Part shown: positions 12,941 through 25,035 of the stretch, piece by piece
How the letters are laid out: each line of letters starts with the position of its first letter
Numbering within the stretch: position 1 is the stretch's first letter
Notes under the pieces: model-generated
Seen by the model: only the letters and a program-made list of their open reading frames with translations
What the model was told of the DNA's origin: nothing
The model's database searches: none
Made by a program: the position numbers and the translations under genes
NCBI RefSeq assembly: GCF_024763615.1
Contig: NC_077223.1
Location: forward strand, 73,408,627 to 73,472,626
DNA length: 64,000 nt
Source: Phlebotomus papatasi
Taxonomy: Eukaryota > Arthropoda > Insecta > Diptera > Psychodidae
Direction: 5' to 3'

Positions 12941-13345
12941 GGGCAGAATCACATTGACAGTAAAATGCTCACCGTATTTCGATAATTTACGCATTTTCAT
13001 TGAAATTCTTACGCAAATTTTTCATTACCGTATTACCTTATGTCATACTCGGAGGCACTAAGTGACAATAATTCAAGAAAATTGAAAAAACAAAACGAAA
13101 ATGCGATAAACGGTGAGCAAAAAAATGTACGATTAATTTCTGTTAGTTTTTTTTGCTCACCGTTTATCGAACTTTCCTTTTATTTTTTTTCAATTTTCTT
13201 GAATTATTTTCACCTAGTGCCTCCGAGTTTGAGATAAGGTAATACGGTAATGGAAAATTTGCATAAGAATGGCAATGAAAATGTGTAAATTAACGAAATA
13301 CGATGAGGCTACGGCGAGTATTTTATTGCCAATGTGATTCTGCCC
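12941..13345. mobile_element. Palindromic MITE, GGGCAGAATCACATTG ends
   Basis: The inverted ends GGGCAGAATCACATTG continue as long complementary arms through most of the 405 bp (for example GCTCACCGTTTATCG against its inverse near the centre). TAA follows on both sides, a likely 3-bp target duplication. No coding capacity. The start of a related end may lie at 21662. Confidence 0.75.
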
Positions 13346-14129
13346 TAACTGTGCGTGCAACTGAGCCTCAATCTTATAGAAAGAAAACGTCAGGGAATAT
13401 CTGGGAGTTATTCACGTATTTTGTGTCATTCAAAACTATACAAAAATCACTTAATTTCTGGTTAAAATTACTGAAAACCTATTTTAGATGATCGAAAGAA
13501 TCACTTTTCTAACATTTATTGACGATCCACCAAACAAATAAGGCCCCATTCTTGCATAAAGTCAGTCCGGTAGTTAACTATCAGGGAGTTTTTGGTGTAT
13601 TTTGATTGCGTTAAAACTATTAAAAATTGACTTAATTTCGAGTAAAAATCACTGAAGGCTACTTGCACATGAATCACAGAACCAAGTTTTACCGATTTTG
13701 AAGCCCCATTTAATAACTTATGCCCCATTTTCGAAGTGAAATATCGGAGTCCATTTGACACTTCAAAATTAGGTTGTGTTTCATTCTTTTAGCGATTTTA
13801 ACCATTTCTTGGACTGTTTTCACTAGTTTTTCATCACTATATGTTAGGAAATCACTTGTTTTAAGTAATTTGAATGTTATTTTTCATAAAAATTTAAGAA
13901 ATTAGCGAAAAACTAAGAAAACGTGGGAGCATCCCGCATGCAAACAACTGAGCATTCTAAAAACTCGCTCGCACTTCCCTATCCATATTCAGAGCCGCAA
14001 TGGTTCCCTATGACATTTTACACGCTGCCCGCTGATTGAGAAGTTCAGTAATTGAGCTTCAGTGTGAGATTTTGTGTTTTGACGTGCTTGGTGAATCTCC
14101 AGCCAAAAAGGAGAAGATTATGCTGAACC
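13346..14129. other. Spacer and DENND6 upstream region
   Basis: 13350-13900 is AT-rich without a supported gene. From about 13925 the base composition becomes more even; 13970-14129 looks like promoter plus leader, with two initiator-like TCAGT sites (about 14045 and 14060) and a motif shared in reverse with 7183-7205. Confidence 0.4.
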
Positions 14130-15770
14130 ATGGCAACTGGCGAATGCATCATCGATTGGGGGAGATTCAGCGAATGGATTCACAGTTTTTGCATCGTGAC
14201 ATTTGATTTGGAATTGGGCCAAGCCCTGGAACTCATCTATCCACCTCATGTGACACTGTCAGAGCGCGAACGCACCAATATCTGCTACCTCGCCTTCCCC
14301 GACAGCAATTCCGGATGTATGGGGGACACTGAGTACCATGTGAGATTGCGATGTGCTCCAGATGGGGCTCCACCTAATCATTTGACACCCAACCATGTCA
14401 ATTACAATCGTCACACCACCGATGCCCATCGTGCTGATCCCGGGCATCTCTGGGGCTTTGTCTACTTCCGACAGACACGGGCACCCCATCTGCCCCGCGG
14501 CTACTTCCAGAAGAGCTTCGTACTGCTGTCTCGTCTGCCATTTGTCTCCCTCTTCACCCGGATTGCCCATCACATGGCTCCAATGGTATTTGAGGCCACA
14601 GACAGTGAAGTTGTGCTCAAAGAGGCTGCCTCTGCAGTGGCGAAATGGCCTCCACTAGCACAGGGACCCGTTGTACTTCCCCTGCTGGCCAGGAAATTCT
14701 CAGCTTGCATCGGAGATGGAGACAATGACACTCAGGATGAATCTTGTGAGAGAATTACTTCACTTCACGAACCAGATACTCTTCATGGCCTCCTTAGTCT
14801 CCTGCCACACGTTCAACTGCTTTGGGAGCTTGTACTCACGGGCGAGCCAATTGTGGTGATGGCCTCATCCCCAGCGGACTCCTGCCATCTGGTACACTGT
14901 CTCATATCAATGATAGCTCCATTGACATACAGCGGTGAGGCTAGACCCTATTTCACCATCCACGATAGTGAATTCCGGGAGTTCACGACAAAGTCCAATG
15001 GGGCTCCGGGAGTCATTTTAGGCGTCACAAATCCATTCTTCAGCAAAACCTTGCAACATTGGCCACATACAATTCGTCTCACGGATGCCCATGGACCATC
15101 GGGGGGAGCTACCCTACCACGAGTAAAATCAACAGGACGCCTTCTTGAAGCCACACCAGGTGTCTACACTCACTACCGTGCCCATCTCCAGCAGGAACGA
15201 TCGCTGGTGCGTCAGGTGATGGGCAGAACGGGACGCCCTATGCCTATTCAGTCAGCTATGCTAAAACGGCATCTGCTGGAGCTGACGCAGAGCTTCATGA
15301 TCCCGCTGGAGAGGTACATGGGTAGCCTGATGCCTCTGATGCGTGATGTATCACCCTTTGGGGCACCACCGACACCACATCACTTCAAACAAGAAGACTT
15401 CCTGGCCACACTTCCGCAGGCAGGACCACAACTTACTACGAGTCTCCGGGGGGATTGGGAGGGACTGTACAGACGATTCTTCCGCTCTGGGAATTTCCGG
15501 ACATGGCATGAACAGCGCCATACCCAACTTACACATGCCCTACATGCCCTCCATCTACAGGCTCTCGCCAGTGTGGACCTGAGTGCATGGATGGTGGGGA
15601 AGCATGAGGTAGAAGTGGTGGATATGGTGCTGAAATTGAGGCATAAGATTGCCAGCTGCACAGATGGCGATGATGGAACTCGTGGGCAACTAGAACGTCA
15701 TCTTCGGGACATTGAACAGAGATTGCCTGAGGATCTGCGATTGCTACTAAAATCCAATTCGCCCACTTGA
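14130..15770 (+). CDS. DENND6: DENN domain-containing protein 6 (Rab GEF)
   Basis: One uninterrupted exon codes 546 residues (human DENND6A/B are roughly 585-608). DENND6 (FAM116) proteins act as guanine nucleotide exchange factors, reported for Rab14 in endosomal traffic linked to cadherin shedding and cell migration. Seen: the typical start region with WIHSFCIVTFDLELGQALEL and IYPPHVTLSERERTNICYL (about residues 16-54, upstream DENN), the central DENN core with LLPHVQLLWELVLTGEPIVV around residues 222-241, and a C-terminal part with LKRHLLELTQSFMIPLERY around residue 380. The start is the first ATG in the frame after a stretch that resembles a 5' leader. G+C content is clearly higher than in the flanks. 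The intronless coding region could be ancestral loss of introns or a retrocopy; the frame is intact and codon use looks normal. Confidence 0.93.
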   Translation: MATGECIIDWGRFSEWIHSFCIVTFDLELGQALELIYPPHVTLSERERTNICYLAFPDSNSGCMGDTEYHVRLRCAPDGAPPNHLTPNHVNYNRHTTDAHRADPGHLWGFVYFRQTRAPHLPRGYFQKSFVLLSRLPFVSLFTRIAHHMAPMVFEATDSEVVLKEAASAVAKWPPLAQGPVVLPLLARKFSACIGDGDNDTQDESCERITSLHEPDTLHGLLSLLPHVQLLWELVLTGEPIVVMASSPADSCHLVHCLISMIAPLTYSGEARPYFTIHDSEFREFTTKSNGAPGVILGVTNPFFSKTLQHWPHTIRLTDAHGPSGGATLPRVKSTGRLLEATPGVYTHYRAHLQQERSLVRQVMGRTGRPMPIQSAMLKRHLLELTQSFMIPLERYMGSLMPLMRDVSPFGAPPTPHHFKQEDFLATLPQAGPQLTTSLRGDWEGLYRRFFRSGNFRTWHEQRHTQLTHALHALHLQALASVDLSAWMVGKHEVEVVDMVLKLRHKIASCTDGDDGTRGQLERHLRDIEQRLPEDLRLLLKSNSPT

Positions 15771-15937
15771 TGCCAGCGTACCGTCAAATGTGCCTTCACC
15801 AATCTCCCCCTAGCTCAATCTCATACCCCTGCCCTTGGACTCCATCGAATATCCCATTTTTTTGTACAAAAAACAACACATACTCAAATACACACGTTTT
15901 CTACCGAAATGGCTGTTTTTAGTGTTCTTAGGGCACA

Positions 15938-15943
15938 AATAAA
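15938..15943 (+). promoter_or_regulatory. Candidate polyadenylation signal AATAAA for DENND6
   Basis: AATAAA lies 168 bases after the DENND6 stop codon, a normal 3' UTR length for an insect gene, and is the first AATAAA seen after the stop. The sequence becomes AT-rich beyond it. Confidence 0.5.
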
Positions 15944-16137
15944 CTCAGACTGATCCTCAAGAATATTTAACTTATAAAATTAAGCTCTAAAGGATTAGGA
16001 GGAACCGATGCAGTCGATGCAGTAGTAAACAAGAGGTAGTTGTAAACGCTGCGAATGGTTTAAATTTAAATATTAGAATTATGGCCTCTACACACATTAG
16101 AGAAATTTATGTCCATATTGAAGAGTTTTTCCTACAT

Positions 16138-16980
16138 ACACTCAGTCCCGGGATCATGCACATTTTCGGGACCGAAAAATGGCATTATGCTTCGAGAAAA
16201 ATTGCATACTCACAGGGGCTTTCTTTTGAATGAATCGGCCGTAGGATGAATTTCGCGCGGAGGAAAGGTAGTCAAAATAAGAAGATTGAAATGTTTAATA
16301 AAAATGAATTAACAAACAGTACTTCAATAAATGGTTAGATTATTTAAAAATTTGACCTTAATAAAAGAAATTAAAGTTTTATTCTGAAAAAGTATCAAAA
16401 TGTTTTCAAATTTCCCAAATCGCAACATAGTACATTCAGGCGTATTTTAAAAATGATTTAATAAATTGACTCCCAATGGTAGGCAAAGCAGAAGGTTGAA
16501 GGAATCTAGGATATTTTTTGTAAGTCTCCAGCTATTTGCTGTATAGTAAATTTTTAAGCTCAAAAATGACGAATTTTAAATTCTCATATTGAAAATTGAT
16601 TTTAATTATTTTTTATACTTCCAGGTTTTTTTTAAGCAAAATTATTTTGGAAAAAGAAACTACAATACTCAATCATAATATTTTTCATTAGAATGAAAAT
16701 AATCAGTTATTGGTATCGTCAGAAAAATTACTTAAAATTTTTAGCTATTTTGTTCGTATCGTTCATAGACACCAAATTAGACTCTGTTGGCTTTTCGAAG
16801 GTTAGATGTAAGACGTTTGATAAGTTTTGTTTATCGGTTTTAATTTTTATTGTTGATTTTCGGTCAGCGAAAACTGTCTCGTCGTTAAAGGGGTAAACTT
16901 CAAAAGACGAGACCTATTTGAATTCATAAATACACTCACAGTTTTTCGGCATTATGCACTTCGGAATTATGCATCAGACG
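16138..16980. repeat. Member of the CACTCAGTCCCGGGATTATGC repeat family, with an insert
   Basis: The left part (from ACTCAGTCCCGGGATCATGC) matches 17131-17480 in the same direction. The middle, about 16485-16896, is a different repeat also found at 23175-25238, apparently inserted. The end near 16950 carries GCATTATGCACTTCGGAATTATGC, an inverted terminal part. No transposase is visible. Confidence 0.55.
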
Positions 16981-17501
16981 AGATTATTGATTTGATTTGT
17001 TTATTTTCATCTCTGTTTTTTCCTTACCCCCGTGCGGCCATCGCCGTCTTAGCGTCGATTCCAACCTCGGGATGAAAACGTTGGAAAATCCCTTCATTTG
17101 TTGTATATTTAGTGACCGCGCATTTGCACGTACACTCAGTCCCGGGATTATGCCCTTTTTTGTGAACGAAAAAAACGCGCGAAATGACTATGCATCAAGA
17201 AAATTTGCATACCCGCAGGCGATTTCGGGCGCGAATTTCGCGCGGAGTAGAAGTAGTCATAACAATGACATTCAACTGTTTAGAAGAAATTCATCAACAG
17301 TTACTCTTTGGTCAGAGTTGTTCAATAAATAGTTACAATACTTAAAAATTTTACCTTAATAAAAGAAATTAAAGTTTTATTCTGAAAAATAATCATAGTG
17401 TCTTCAAATTTCCCGCGTCACAAAATAGTATACATTCAGGCGTATTTCAAAAATGATTTTATAAATTGACTCCCAAAAGGAGGCAAACTTGCATAATTGT
17501 A

Positions 17502-18846
17502 CAGTAGGTGTCAAAAGTTTGTTGCCTCATGTATGTTCGGCAAATCAGGTGCAAAAAATGATAGAAAAACTTACTTTTCAAAATTTTTCTTTTTGCAAAT
17601 TAGTTGCTTGTAATCCGTAGATCTTATTTATGAATTTCGAAAAAAAATATTTCATTTTCATACAAAAAATAATTGTTTTCTAAAAGTTATTCATTTTTCA
17701 TGCGTCAAAAGTTTGTTGCCTCATTTGAAATGTTACTGACTCACATTGTTTAAAAACATGCAACGAACTTAAAGTAAACCGGCTATATTTTAAGTTTATA
17801 CATGTCGCGCCTTGGAAATTACAAGGGGTCAACTCACTCTAATGCACTTAGAAAGACAATTTAATAAATTTTCAGATGATATAAGTCATTAAATTTCGTT
17901 ATTAGAAAAGTTTTTCAAAATTTTAATCTTTTTGATTACTTGCATAATTTTGTTTGAAGTAAAGGGGCACAAAATATATTCATCGTTCAAATTTTTGTGA
18001 AACAGTGAACTAATTCAAGCAAGTTGATACCTTGTCATTCTAATTTCAGCAAAATTTGCACATCATTTAGAAAGATAAGGAGCTAACTCATTAAAAAACA
18101 TATTTTTAAAGGTAAAATTATAAAAGTTTCGATGTTTATATTAGTGCTCATACAAATATAAGAGAAATAAATTGTTTTTGTTCAGTCATTAAATTGAGAT
18201 ACTTATTTATACAAAGTTGAATCTTTCATGCTGTCTCCTGAAAAATGCGCGAAAATTAGTTGGACCCTTGTAATTTTCAAATAGCAATGTGTATAAAAGT
18301 GATGATAAATAACAAAAAATAATCTGTTTTTTAATAATTCATAATTTAGGTTTAAATGGCAAGTTAGAAGAAGTTAAAAGAAGGAAAATCGTCCAGAGAT
18401 ACTGCCGGAATGAATCTTCATCGTCAATTGTTTAATTTTAAGGAAAATCACGTCAGAATATATATAAAATCATCAGAATTTATTTGAATGAGGCATGAGC
18501 ACATCTAAAAAACGCTACTGGCAAACCTAGGGTATCAATTCAGAGGGTTGTTAACAGCATTTTAAGTATCTCTGATAGTGACTCAATAATGTCTGCTCTA
18601 AAAATTCACAGTCAGTTGATTGTTGAAGGAACACAGGTCCCTACTGTTACAAAAACAAGCCCATATTAAGAGAAAATGGTAGGAATGTTTGGGTGGTTTG
18701 CAATATTCTATTGGTTAGTAAGACCAATCTGAATAAAAGGTTGTAGTTTTACTTTTTTAACATGTTTTGAAAAGTAATTTTTTCCATCATTTTTTGCACT
18801 TAATTTCCAGAACATACATGAGGCAACAAACTGTTGACACCTACTG
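17502..18846. mobile_element. Deleted Tc1-like transposon, TA flanked
   Basis: The ends CAGTAGGTGTCAAAAGTTTG and its inverse (CAACAAACTGTTGACACCTA) are flanked by TA. From about 18360 to 18690 a broken plus-strand frame resembles the DNA-binding N-terminal part of Tc1 transposase (ATGGCAAG start, a GKPRVS-like stretch), but with stops. The same family builds the palindrome at 40264-41915. Confidence 0.75.
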
Positions 18847-18985
18847 TATGTGCATAATCTCGTCAGGTGCATAATTCCGGGACTTAAGTCACTTAAATGG
18901 GAAGATGGGTATATACTCACAGAGAGAGTAAGAGAGTAGGAGAACCTAGTCAATGAGTCTGTTTGGTTTCCCGTTTGTACTAGTA

Positions 18986-19218
18986 CAGTAGACTCTCACT
19001 CAATCGGCTCTTTTCAATCGGGCGACAAATTTTGTTGACAATTTTCACGTTTAATTATGAAGTTAATTCGCTCAAATTCGCTGCAGTTCTTCCTATTTTA
19101 TCGTGATTCTTTATAATTGAGCGCTTTTTGTGGAATTTGCAAAGGCTTTGACGCTCAATTCTACCGCTAAACCGGATGACATTTTGCCCCATATTCCCGA
19201 TTGAGAGAGAGTCTACTG
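18986..19218. mobile_element. Small pogo-type MITE (CAGTAGACTCTC ends)
   Basis: 233 bp with inverted ends CAGTAGACTCTC and GAGAGAGTCTACTG, flanked by TA. The interior continues the inverted repeat for about 30 bases (CAATCGG with CCGATTG). Related in its tips to 8091-12412 and 58954-59282. Confidence 0.75.
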
Positions 19219-19781
19219 TACATACAATTATGCAAGTTTGCATACCATTAGGAGTCAGTTTGTGAAATTCATTTTGAAATACGCTTAAATGTATATTATT
19301 TGTGATGCGGGGATTTTGAAAACTATATGCCCTAATGCTTATTTTTCAGAATAAAATTATAGTTTCTTTTATCAAGGTAAAATTTCTAACAATTTATTAA
19401 AGAAGTCTGTCCAAAAAGTATTGTTTGTTGATGAATTTCTTTTAAACAGTTGAATATTTTTGTTCTGACTACTTGTTCTGAAATCCGTTCTACGGTCGAT
19501 TCATTCAAAATAAATCGCCTGCGGGTATGCAAATTTTCTCAGAACACTTTTTGCAAAGGATCTCTACTTGATGATCCTAAGTCCTCAACGTATTACAATT
19601 TCGGATAAATCTTTACTATCAAATTCTGCAGACTAAGTATTCTCGAGTATCAGGCTGAGTCTCTTTGGGTCCTTACAAATCTCCTAACGGTGGGCTTATG
19701 AACTTATGATATATCGGAAAGTTATATTATTTTAATTTTGTTTTTGAATACGGAAAGTTTATTCATAAGTCGTTGCTTGTA

Positions 19782-19982
19782 GGGTAAAGTGGTACAAGTT
19801 GGACATTAGTACAATTTGGACAGGGGTTTTTTCTTGATTCATTTAGTACTTCATTTTTATTTGTATATTTTTTATGCTTTAGTTTTATGATTTGGTTCTT
19901 TGTGCTTAAAAACAAATTTTGTACTGTATTTGGCGAATTGTCCAACTTGTAACACTATGTCCAACTTATTATCACTTTACCC
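19782..19982. mobile_element. 201-bp MITE, GGGTAAAGTG ends, TA flanked
   Basis: GGGTAAAGTGGTACAAGTTG at the left and the inverse form AACTTATTATCACTTTACCC at the right, both next to TA. No coding frame of note. Confidence 0.7.
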
Positions 19983-20237
19983 TATATCATCAATTTAGCT
20001 AACTGCTTTTTAGCGATTCTCTGGTTTTTACATAGAAGAGAGCAAGCTGATAATAAAGGAGAGAAGCTAAAATTACTATAGCAAGGGGCGCAAGGGGCTT
20101 TATGTTAAACCCTGTATTTACTGGCTTAAGTTTAAAACATCATTATACATATTTTTATATTATTTAATCTGTTCAGAAGATCCACTGCACTGATATAAAG
20201 TTTTAGCATAGATTTATACACGAAAGCTTAAGCTTTT

Positions 20238-21508
20238 TTAGGAAAGACCGGAAAAACCATGTAAAAGATTTTGATGCAGTTCTAAGATGCTGAATTGTAG
20301 TACGATAAGACTAAATGAAATAATTGCGCACAGAGTCTGTAAAAAAATTAGAAAAAAATATAATGAAGACTATATTTTTAATTTTATTTAAAAAAAATCA
20401 TGCTTACTTTGAAGAGCAAGTTCCTATCCAAATTAGTCAAACGAAGAGGTTCCATCTTAACGTTAACACGAATAAATTTTAAATACAACAAATCATTGGA
20501 ATTTTTGTTGTTTATTGCGTTTGCATAATTTTTTAGACAAGCATTCTTAATGTCTTCAACCTTTAATAAAAAAAAATAAATTAATTAAAAATGTACTGAC
20601 AATATATAAATGCAACTTACTCTTTTAAGAGGTCTATAACTCGCATTCAGTAACAAAATAAGATCGCTAAGATATAATGCAATTGGCAATAAAAGGACGA
20701 ATATCATAAGTAAACCTACAGCAAAGTTAATCATAAAAGTGGTGAAAGATAGAGCGTGACACATTGTGGTTAGAAAAATACAATGAAATAGAACCATACT
20801 TAGAAAATTAATTCCCATATTTTTTCCTAAGGACTTTAAAATCTCTACAAGATTATGGAAAATTTCGATTTGACGCAAAACGTCTGCTTCCTTAACTAAA
20901 CTCCTGATAGTGATAGTTTTAAGGATTTTTTTGGCGTACGAATCTACTATATTGACGAGAAATCTCAAGTATAGAGAATGAAGAAATATTGTTACAAAAG
21001 TAAAATGCAAGAACATTAAGAAAAAGATGTCATATAAAGTGGTAAAATATATCACACTTTGAGCGCTGAAGCATAAGAATATCAAATAAATAGCACCCTT
21101 TATTAACATTTCTATCCACCACCAAAACTTTATCCATCCAAAGCTTACAACTTCGTTTAAATTCTTCTGCATCAAATCATCCAAATCACTAATCAATAGA
21201 ATTGGCTCAATGTACCGAGACGGTTTCAGGATAAAAGCCAAAGATATAAGGTTGTAGGAAAAGATTACACAAAAAACTACAGTTACAAGTGTAACATAAT
21301 TCACCGACCATTGTATGTTAATTTTCGGATAATTTTCCGTTGGAAATTGTGTTAAAATAAAAATAACATTTACAATAATAATGCGGATAGCAATTGATGC
21401 AATTGTGAAACGGTTGAAGCAAATTTTTCCACTATTTACTACAAATGGACAGATTCCCATAAAAGCAAATATATTTAGGATGTCACCATGAGCTTTCAAG
21501 AAGCCCAT
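20238..21508 (-). CDS. Gustatory receptor-like seven-transmembrane protein, copy A
   Basis: Three minus-strand exons, 21508-20621, 20560-20408 and 20336-20238, joined by phase-0 GT-AG introns, give 379 residues. The exon plan is the usual one for insect gustatory receptors: a long first exon, then a short 51-codon exon, then a last exon with the C-terminal signature. The last exon reads SFSLIVLQF, a variant of the family motif TYhhhhhQF with Ser for Thr. Several hydrophobic segments are visible, for example FNRFTIASIAIRIIIVNVIF and YVTLVTVVFCVIFSYNLISL. Gustatory receptors are ligand-gated cation channels in chemosensory dendrites; the ligand cannot be told from sequence. The ATG has no upstream in-frame alternative before a TAA. 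It is the tandem paralogue of the gene at 26891-25559, sharing CPFVVN and NRFTIASI near the N-terminus. Confidence 0.85.
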
Positions 21509-23165
21509 TTTTGATAAACTGAGCGCATAGTCACAAACTTTCGTTAAATTATCTACGGGTAGCTTACATAATTAATTCATCGTTTGATGACGTATCTCAT
21601 TAAAATTTCGAAACATTTGGGCAAACATCAATAAACCGTCCGAAAGGGAATGTAATAATTAGGGGAGAATCACATTGGTCGTCATACTTTTCACCGTCAA
21701 AGCCACACATTCTGATAACCTAGATTAAAAGTTCCCTAATGAGCGTATCATAATAATAAAGAGTAATAGTGTTGATAATAACGTACAGAAACTAGGTTTT
21801 CCCGTATGCGGAATTTCAAGAAATGCATTATTACACAGGAATAAGGCTGTCAGTCCTATTTTCATGACTCCTGAAATAAAGTGCAATAAATCTCACTGAA
21901 TGCAATTCGAACACCTTTTACGCCAGAAAAATTCCAGGTGACCTAAATTTGATTCGATCCCGAAACAATTACATCATAGAGCGAGTACCCAAATTGACCC
22001 ATTGAGTGCCAATATGAGTGTTAAGTTTATTGAGTTTATTGTAAGTAATTAGGTGTGATTCTTTCTAATCACACCTATTGTAATCCTCAGATTTTCTCAA
22101 AGTGCTCAGATCGAGCAGAAGTTCACAGGGTATAAGTTTTGAACATCCATGATGCCGAAAATCAAAAGCCGGCAATTTCGGGTCCGACCGTCCGTAGTAT
22201 GCAATATCTCTGTTTTGGAAACAGATATCTTCATAATTTTTTTTAAATATATCTACTCCCGCGTACGACGATTTCTGTGCTTGAAAATTTTATGTTTATG
22301 TTGTAGCCCAGAAAATTTAAACCAATTAAAAAAAATAAGACATTCGTTGAACAGTTCTCCAGATATTTCACTTTAAAAATTTCAATTTTAAGAAAATTTG
22401 CGCGTATTTTTTCGCTTACTTTCGCGGGGCGCGAATTTTATCGCGGATTTTCTCGGGGCGCGAATTTTTTCGTGGTTTTTCTCATAGGTCGCTGAGAAAG
22501 TTCAAAACGGATGTGAAGTTGAGGCCTCCATCTCTCATAGTTTCCGAGATAATCGATTTTAAAAATTTTTAGACTATGCATTTCTCATCCAATTTTTTTC
22601 ATTTTAAAGTGAGATTTCGCATATATCAAGCCTGAAAGAGGTTCTAAATGGATGTAAAGTTTGAGGCTACTATCTCTCATAGTTTCTGAGATAATCTACT
22701 TTAAAGATTTTCAGACACTTTTACGCATTTCTCATTTAATTTTCCTCATTAATAACAATAATATCGACGGCTCCATTCCATACTATTCGTCGACTTAGAA
22801 TTGTATTACTCCGAGAGATATGTTATTCCTGGGACCGAGATCTACAACTGGTGAAAATTTGGTGGTCATCTGGCATTCGGGTAACGAGATATTGAATTTT
22901 TCGAAAAAAAATTACACAGGGAGCATAGGAAATCGCCAACTTCAAATGGCTCTCCTGAAATGTTGTCATTCTGAGATAGAATAGTATGGAATGGAACCAT
23001 CGATATGTTTCATACACTTTACGAGCTGTAAGAATTATTAAACAAAATTTGCATTATTTATGTATGAACATCGTTCGGGTTTGTCACAATCCAAATTTGC
23101 AATGAAGGAATCGCACCTTTATAAGCTGATCTAGGCTTATCACTGGCTTTCTTATGTTTATAATT
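21509..23165. repeat. Repeat block between the two gustatory receptors, part 1
   Basis: 21509-22139 is AT-rich, with a GGGAGAATCACATTGG motif at 21663 and a small palindrome AGGTGTGATT at about 22051-22076. 22140-23160 is one copy of a dispersed repeat whose other copy is 58728-61556. The shared parts include GCCGGCAATTTCGGGTCCGA, CGTACGACGATTTCT and the tail near 23070-23150. Confidence 0.6.
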
Positions 23166-23956
23166 GTAAAGTAGAAGGTTGAAGGAATCTAGGATATTTT
23201 TTGTAAGTCACCAGTTATTTGCTGTATAGTAAATTTGAAAATTGATTTTAATTATTTTTTATACTTCCAGTCTTTTTTTAAACAAAACCGCTTTAGAAAA
23301 AGAAACTACAATAACTCAAACATAATATTTTTCATTAGAATGAAAATTATAAGTTATTGGTATTGTCAGAAAAATTACTTAAAATTTTTTGCTAAGGTCG
23401 AAAATTTGTGTCCATATTCCACTATTCCATGTGATTCTAATGTGATTCTATTGTGATTCCAGTGATTCTAATTGTGTGATTCTCTTAATGATTCAATTCG
23501 GTATTCCGTGATTCTCAATTATTCCAATTTGTGATTCAGTTTATTCCGATGTTCAAATTTCTCGTATTTGAGAATAATTTTTAATATTGCTATGTAAGAT
23601 TAATTTTGTTTGTTATTTTTGGCTATTGAAGTCCCATTGGGTTCTGTAGACGGAACCGAAAAGTCAAAAAATATTGCAAGTTGCGTTTCGACAAGTGACT
23701 TTCACTCTGAAAAAGTCTAATCAAGTAATTTCGTCATGTATCTTTTAGATTTCTGTAGAGAATATCTACAACTCTGCCGAAAATCTGCCGATAAATCTAT
23801 AGATATTCCTGCGAATTTCATTTAGACCTGGAACAAAAGTCAGAAAGTTTCTGCAGATTCTCTGACGAATCCCAGTGCATACTCTGACGAATTCTTGCCA
23901 ATAATTTGCCGATTATTTATGGATTTTTTTTTAAATTTTATATATGACCATTATAG

Positions 23957-24106
23957 TAGCCGTACTCACTATGGCGCTGTTATCTTGTAATATCGTTATT
24001 TCGTTATCTCGTTATGTTCTCGTAATGTATTTTATAAATGAAAAATTATAACAAGATAACAGATTACGGAGATTACGAGATAACAACGCCATAGTGAGTA
24101 CGGCTA
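23957..24106. mobile_element. 150-bp palindromic MITE (TAGCCGTACTCACTATGGCG)
   Basis: TAGCCGTACTCACTATGGCG at the left is closed by its inverse at the right; the interior has GTTATC/GATAAC runs that also pair. It has no coding capacity and sits inside the larger composite repeat. Confidence 0.7.
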
Positions 24107-24917
24107 GTTTCTTTTCCCAAAAACGGGTTTTCTTAAAAAAACTAGAAGTGTAAAAATAATTAAAATCAATTATTAACATGAGAATTTAAAAATTTGTCAT
24201 TTTTAGTTTAAATATTTATTATATAACAAATATCTGAAGACTAGCATAAAATATCCTAAATTCCTTCAATCTTCTACTTCTATTACATACAAACATCAGA
24301 AAAACTATAGCTTTAGGTAGTCAGGAAAAATTATTTTCTTTATGGGACACCGGTGTTCCAATCGTCCTTAAAAAGTTATGGACGAGATGCTTTTCAGTGA
24401 CCGAAAATCAACAATAATAATGAAATAAGAGCAATGAAATGTCTTACATATGGCCTTTGAAAATCCAACAGATAAGGACAAAAAAGTTATTATAAAAATA
24501 TTATTCATATTCCCAAAAAAAGGATCTTGATTGAAAAAGGCAAGCAATAATCAGAAGAACTTGGATTTGTGATTTATCGAGGTAAAGGGAATCCCTTGCA
24601 GCGTTATAGCTTAATTTTGATGTAGGAATCTAAGATATATTTTTTAAAAGTTCCTAGATATTTGTTGTACAATAAAGATTTCAGATCAAAAGTAAAAATA
24701 AATTCAATTTTTCACAATAATGATCGAATTTTTATATTTCTATTTTTACTGCTCGAACTCAAAAAGAGAGCACTGATATATCTTTTTATGCAAAAACTTT
24801 TTGGAACAAAAAGCTACATAATTTCAAGAAAGTAAAAGTTATCATTAATCGATATTTTCAGGAAGACTTCTTAAATTTCATGGATCATATTGTCAAAATT
24901 GACTGCAATCGTAAATG

Positions 24918-25035
24918 AAGGATTCTGTGATTCCATTTGATTCCAGTGATTCCAATTGATTCTAGTGATTCTGTATGGATTCTACTTGAGATTCTATGTA
25001 TCAGAATCTTATGAGTGATTCCATGGATTCTAGCA
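24918..25035 (+). repeat. Short GATTCC/GATTCT tandem array
   Basis: GATTCCAGT/GATTCTAGT-like words of 9-12 bases repeat irregularly; a second array of the same type is at 23425-23560. They mark both sides of the insert in the composite repeat. Confidence 0.6.

Larger units (their letters stand above)
17131..19570. repeat. Inverted-arm element invaded by other elements
   Basis: About 350 bases at 17145-17495 return inverted at about 19225-19560 (compare CCCGCAGGCGATTT with its inverse near 19520). The interior contains the Tc1-derived element 17502-18846 and the MITE 18986-19218, each with its own TA flanks. This is layered insertion into an older palindromic repeat. Confidence 0.6.
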
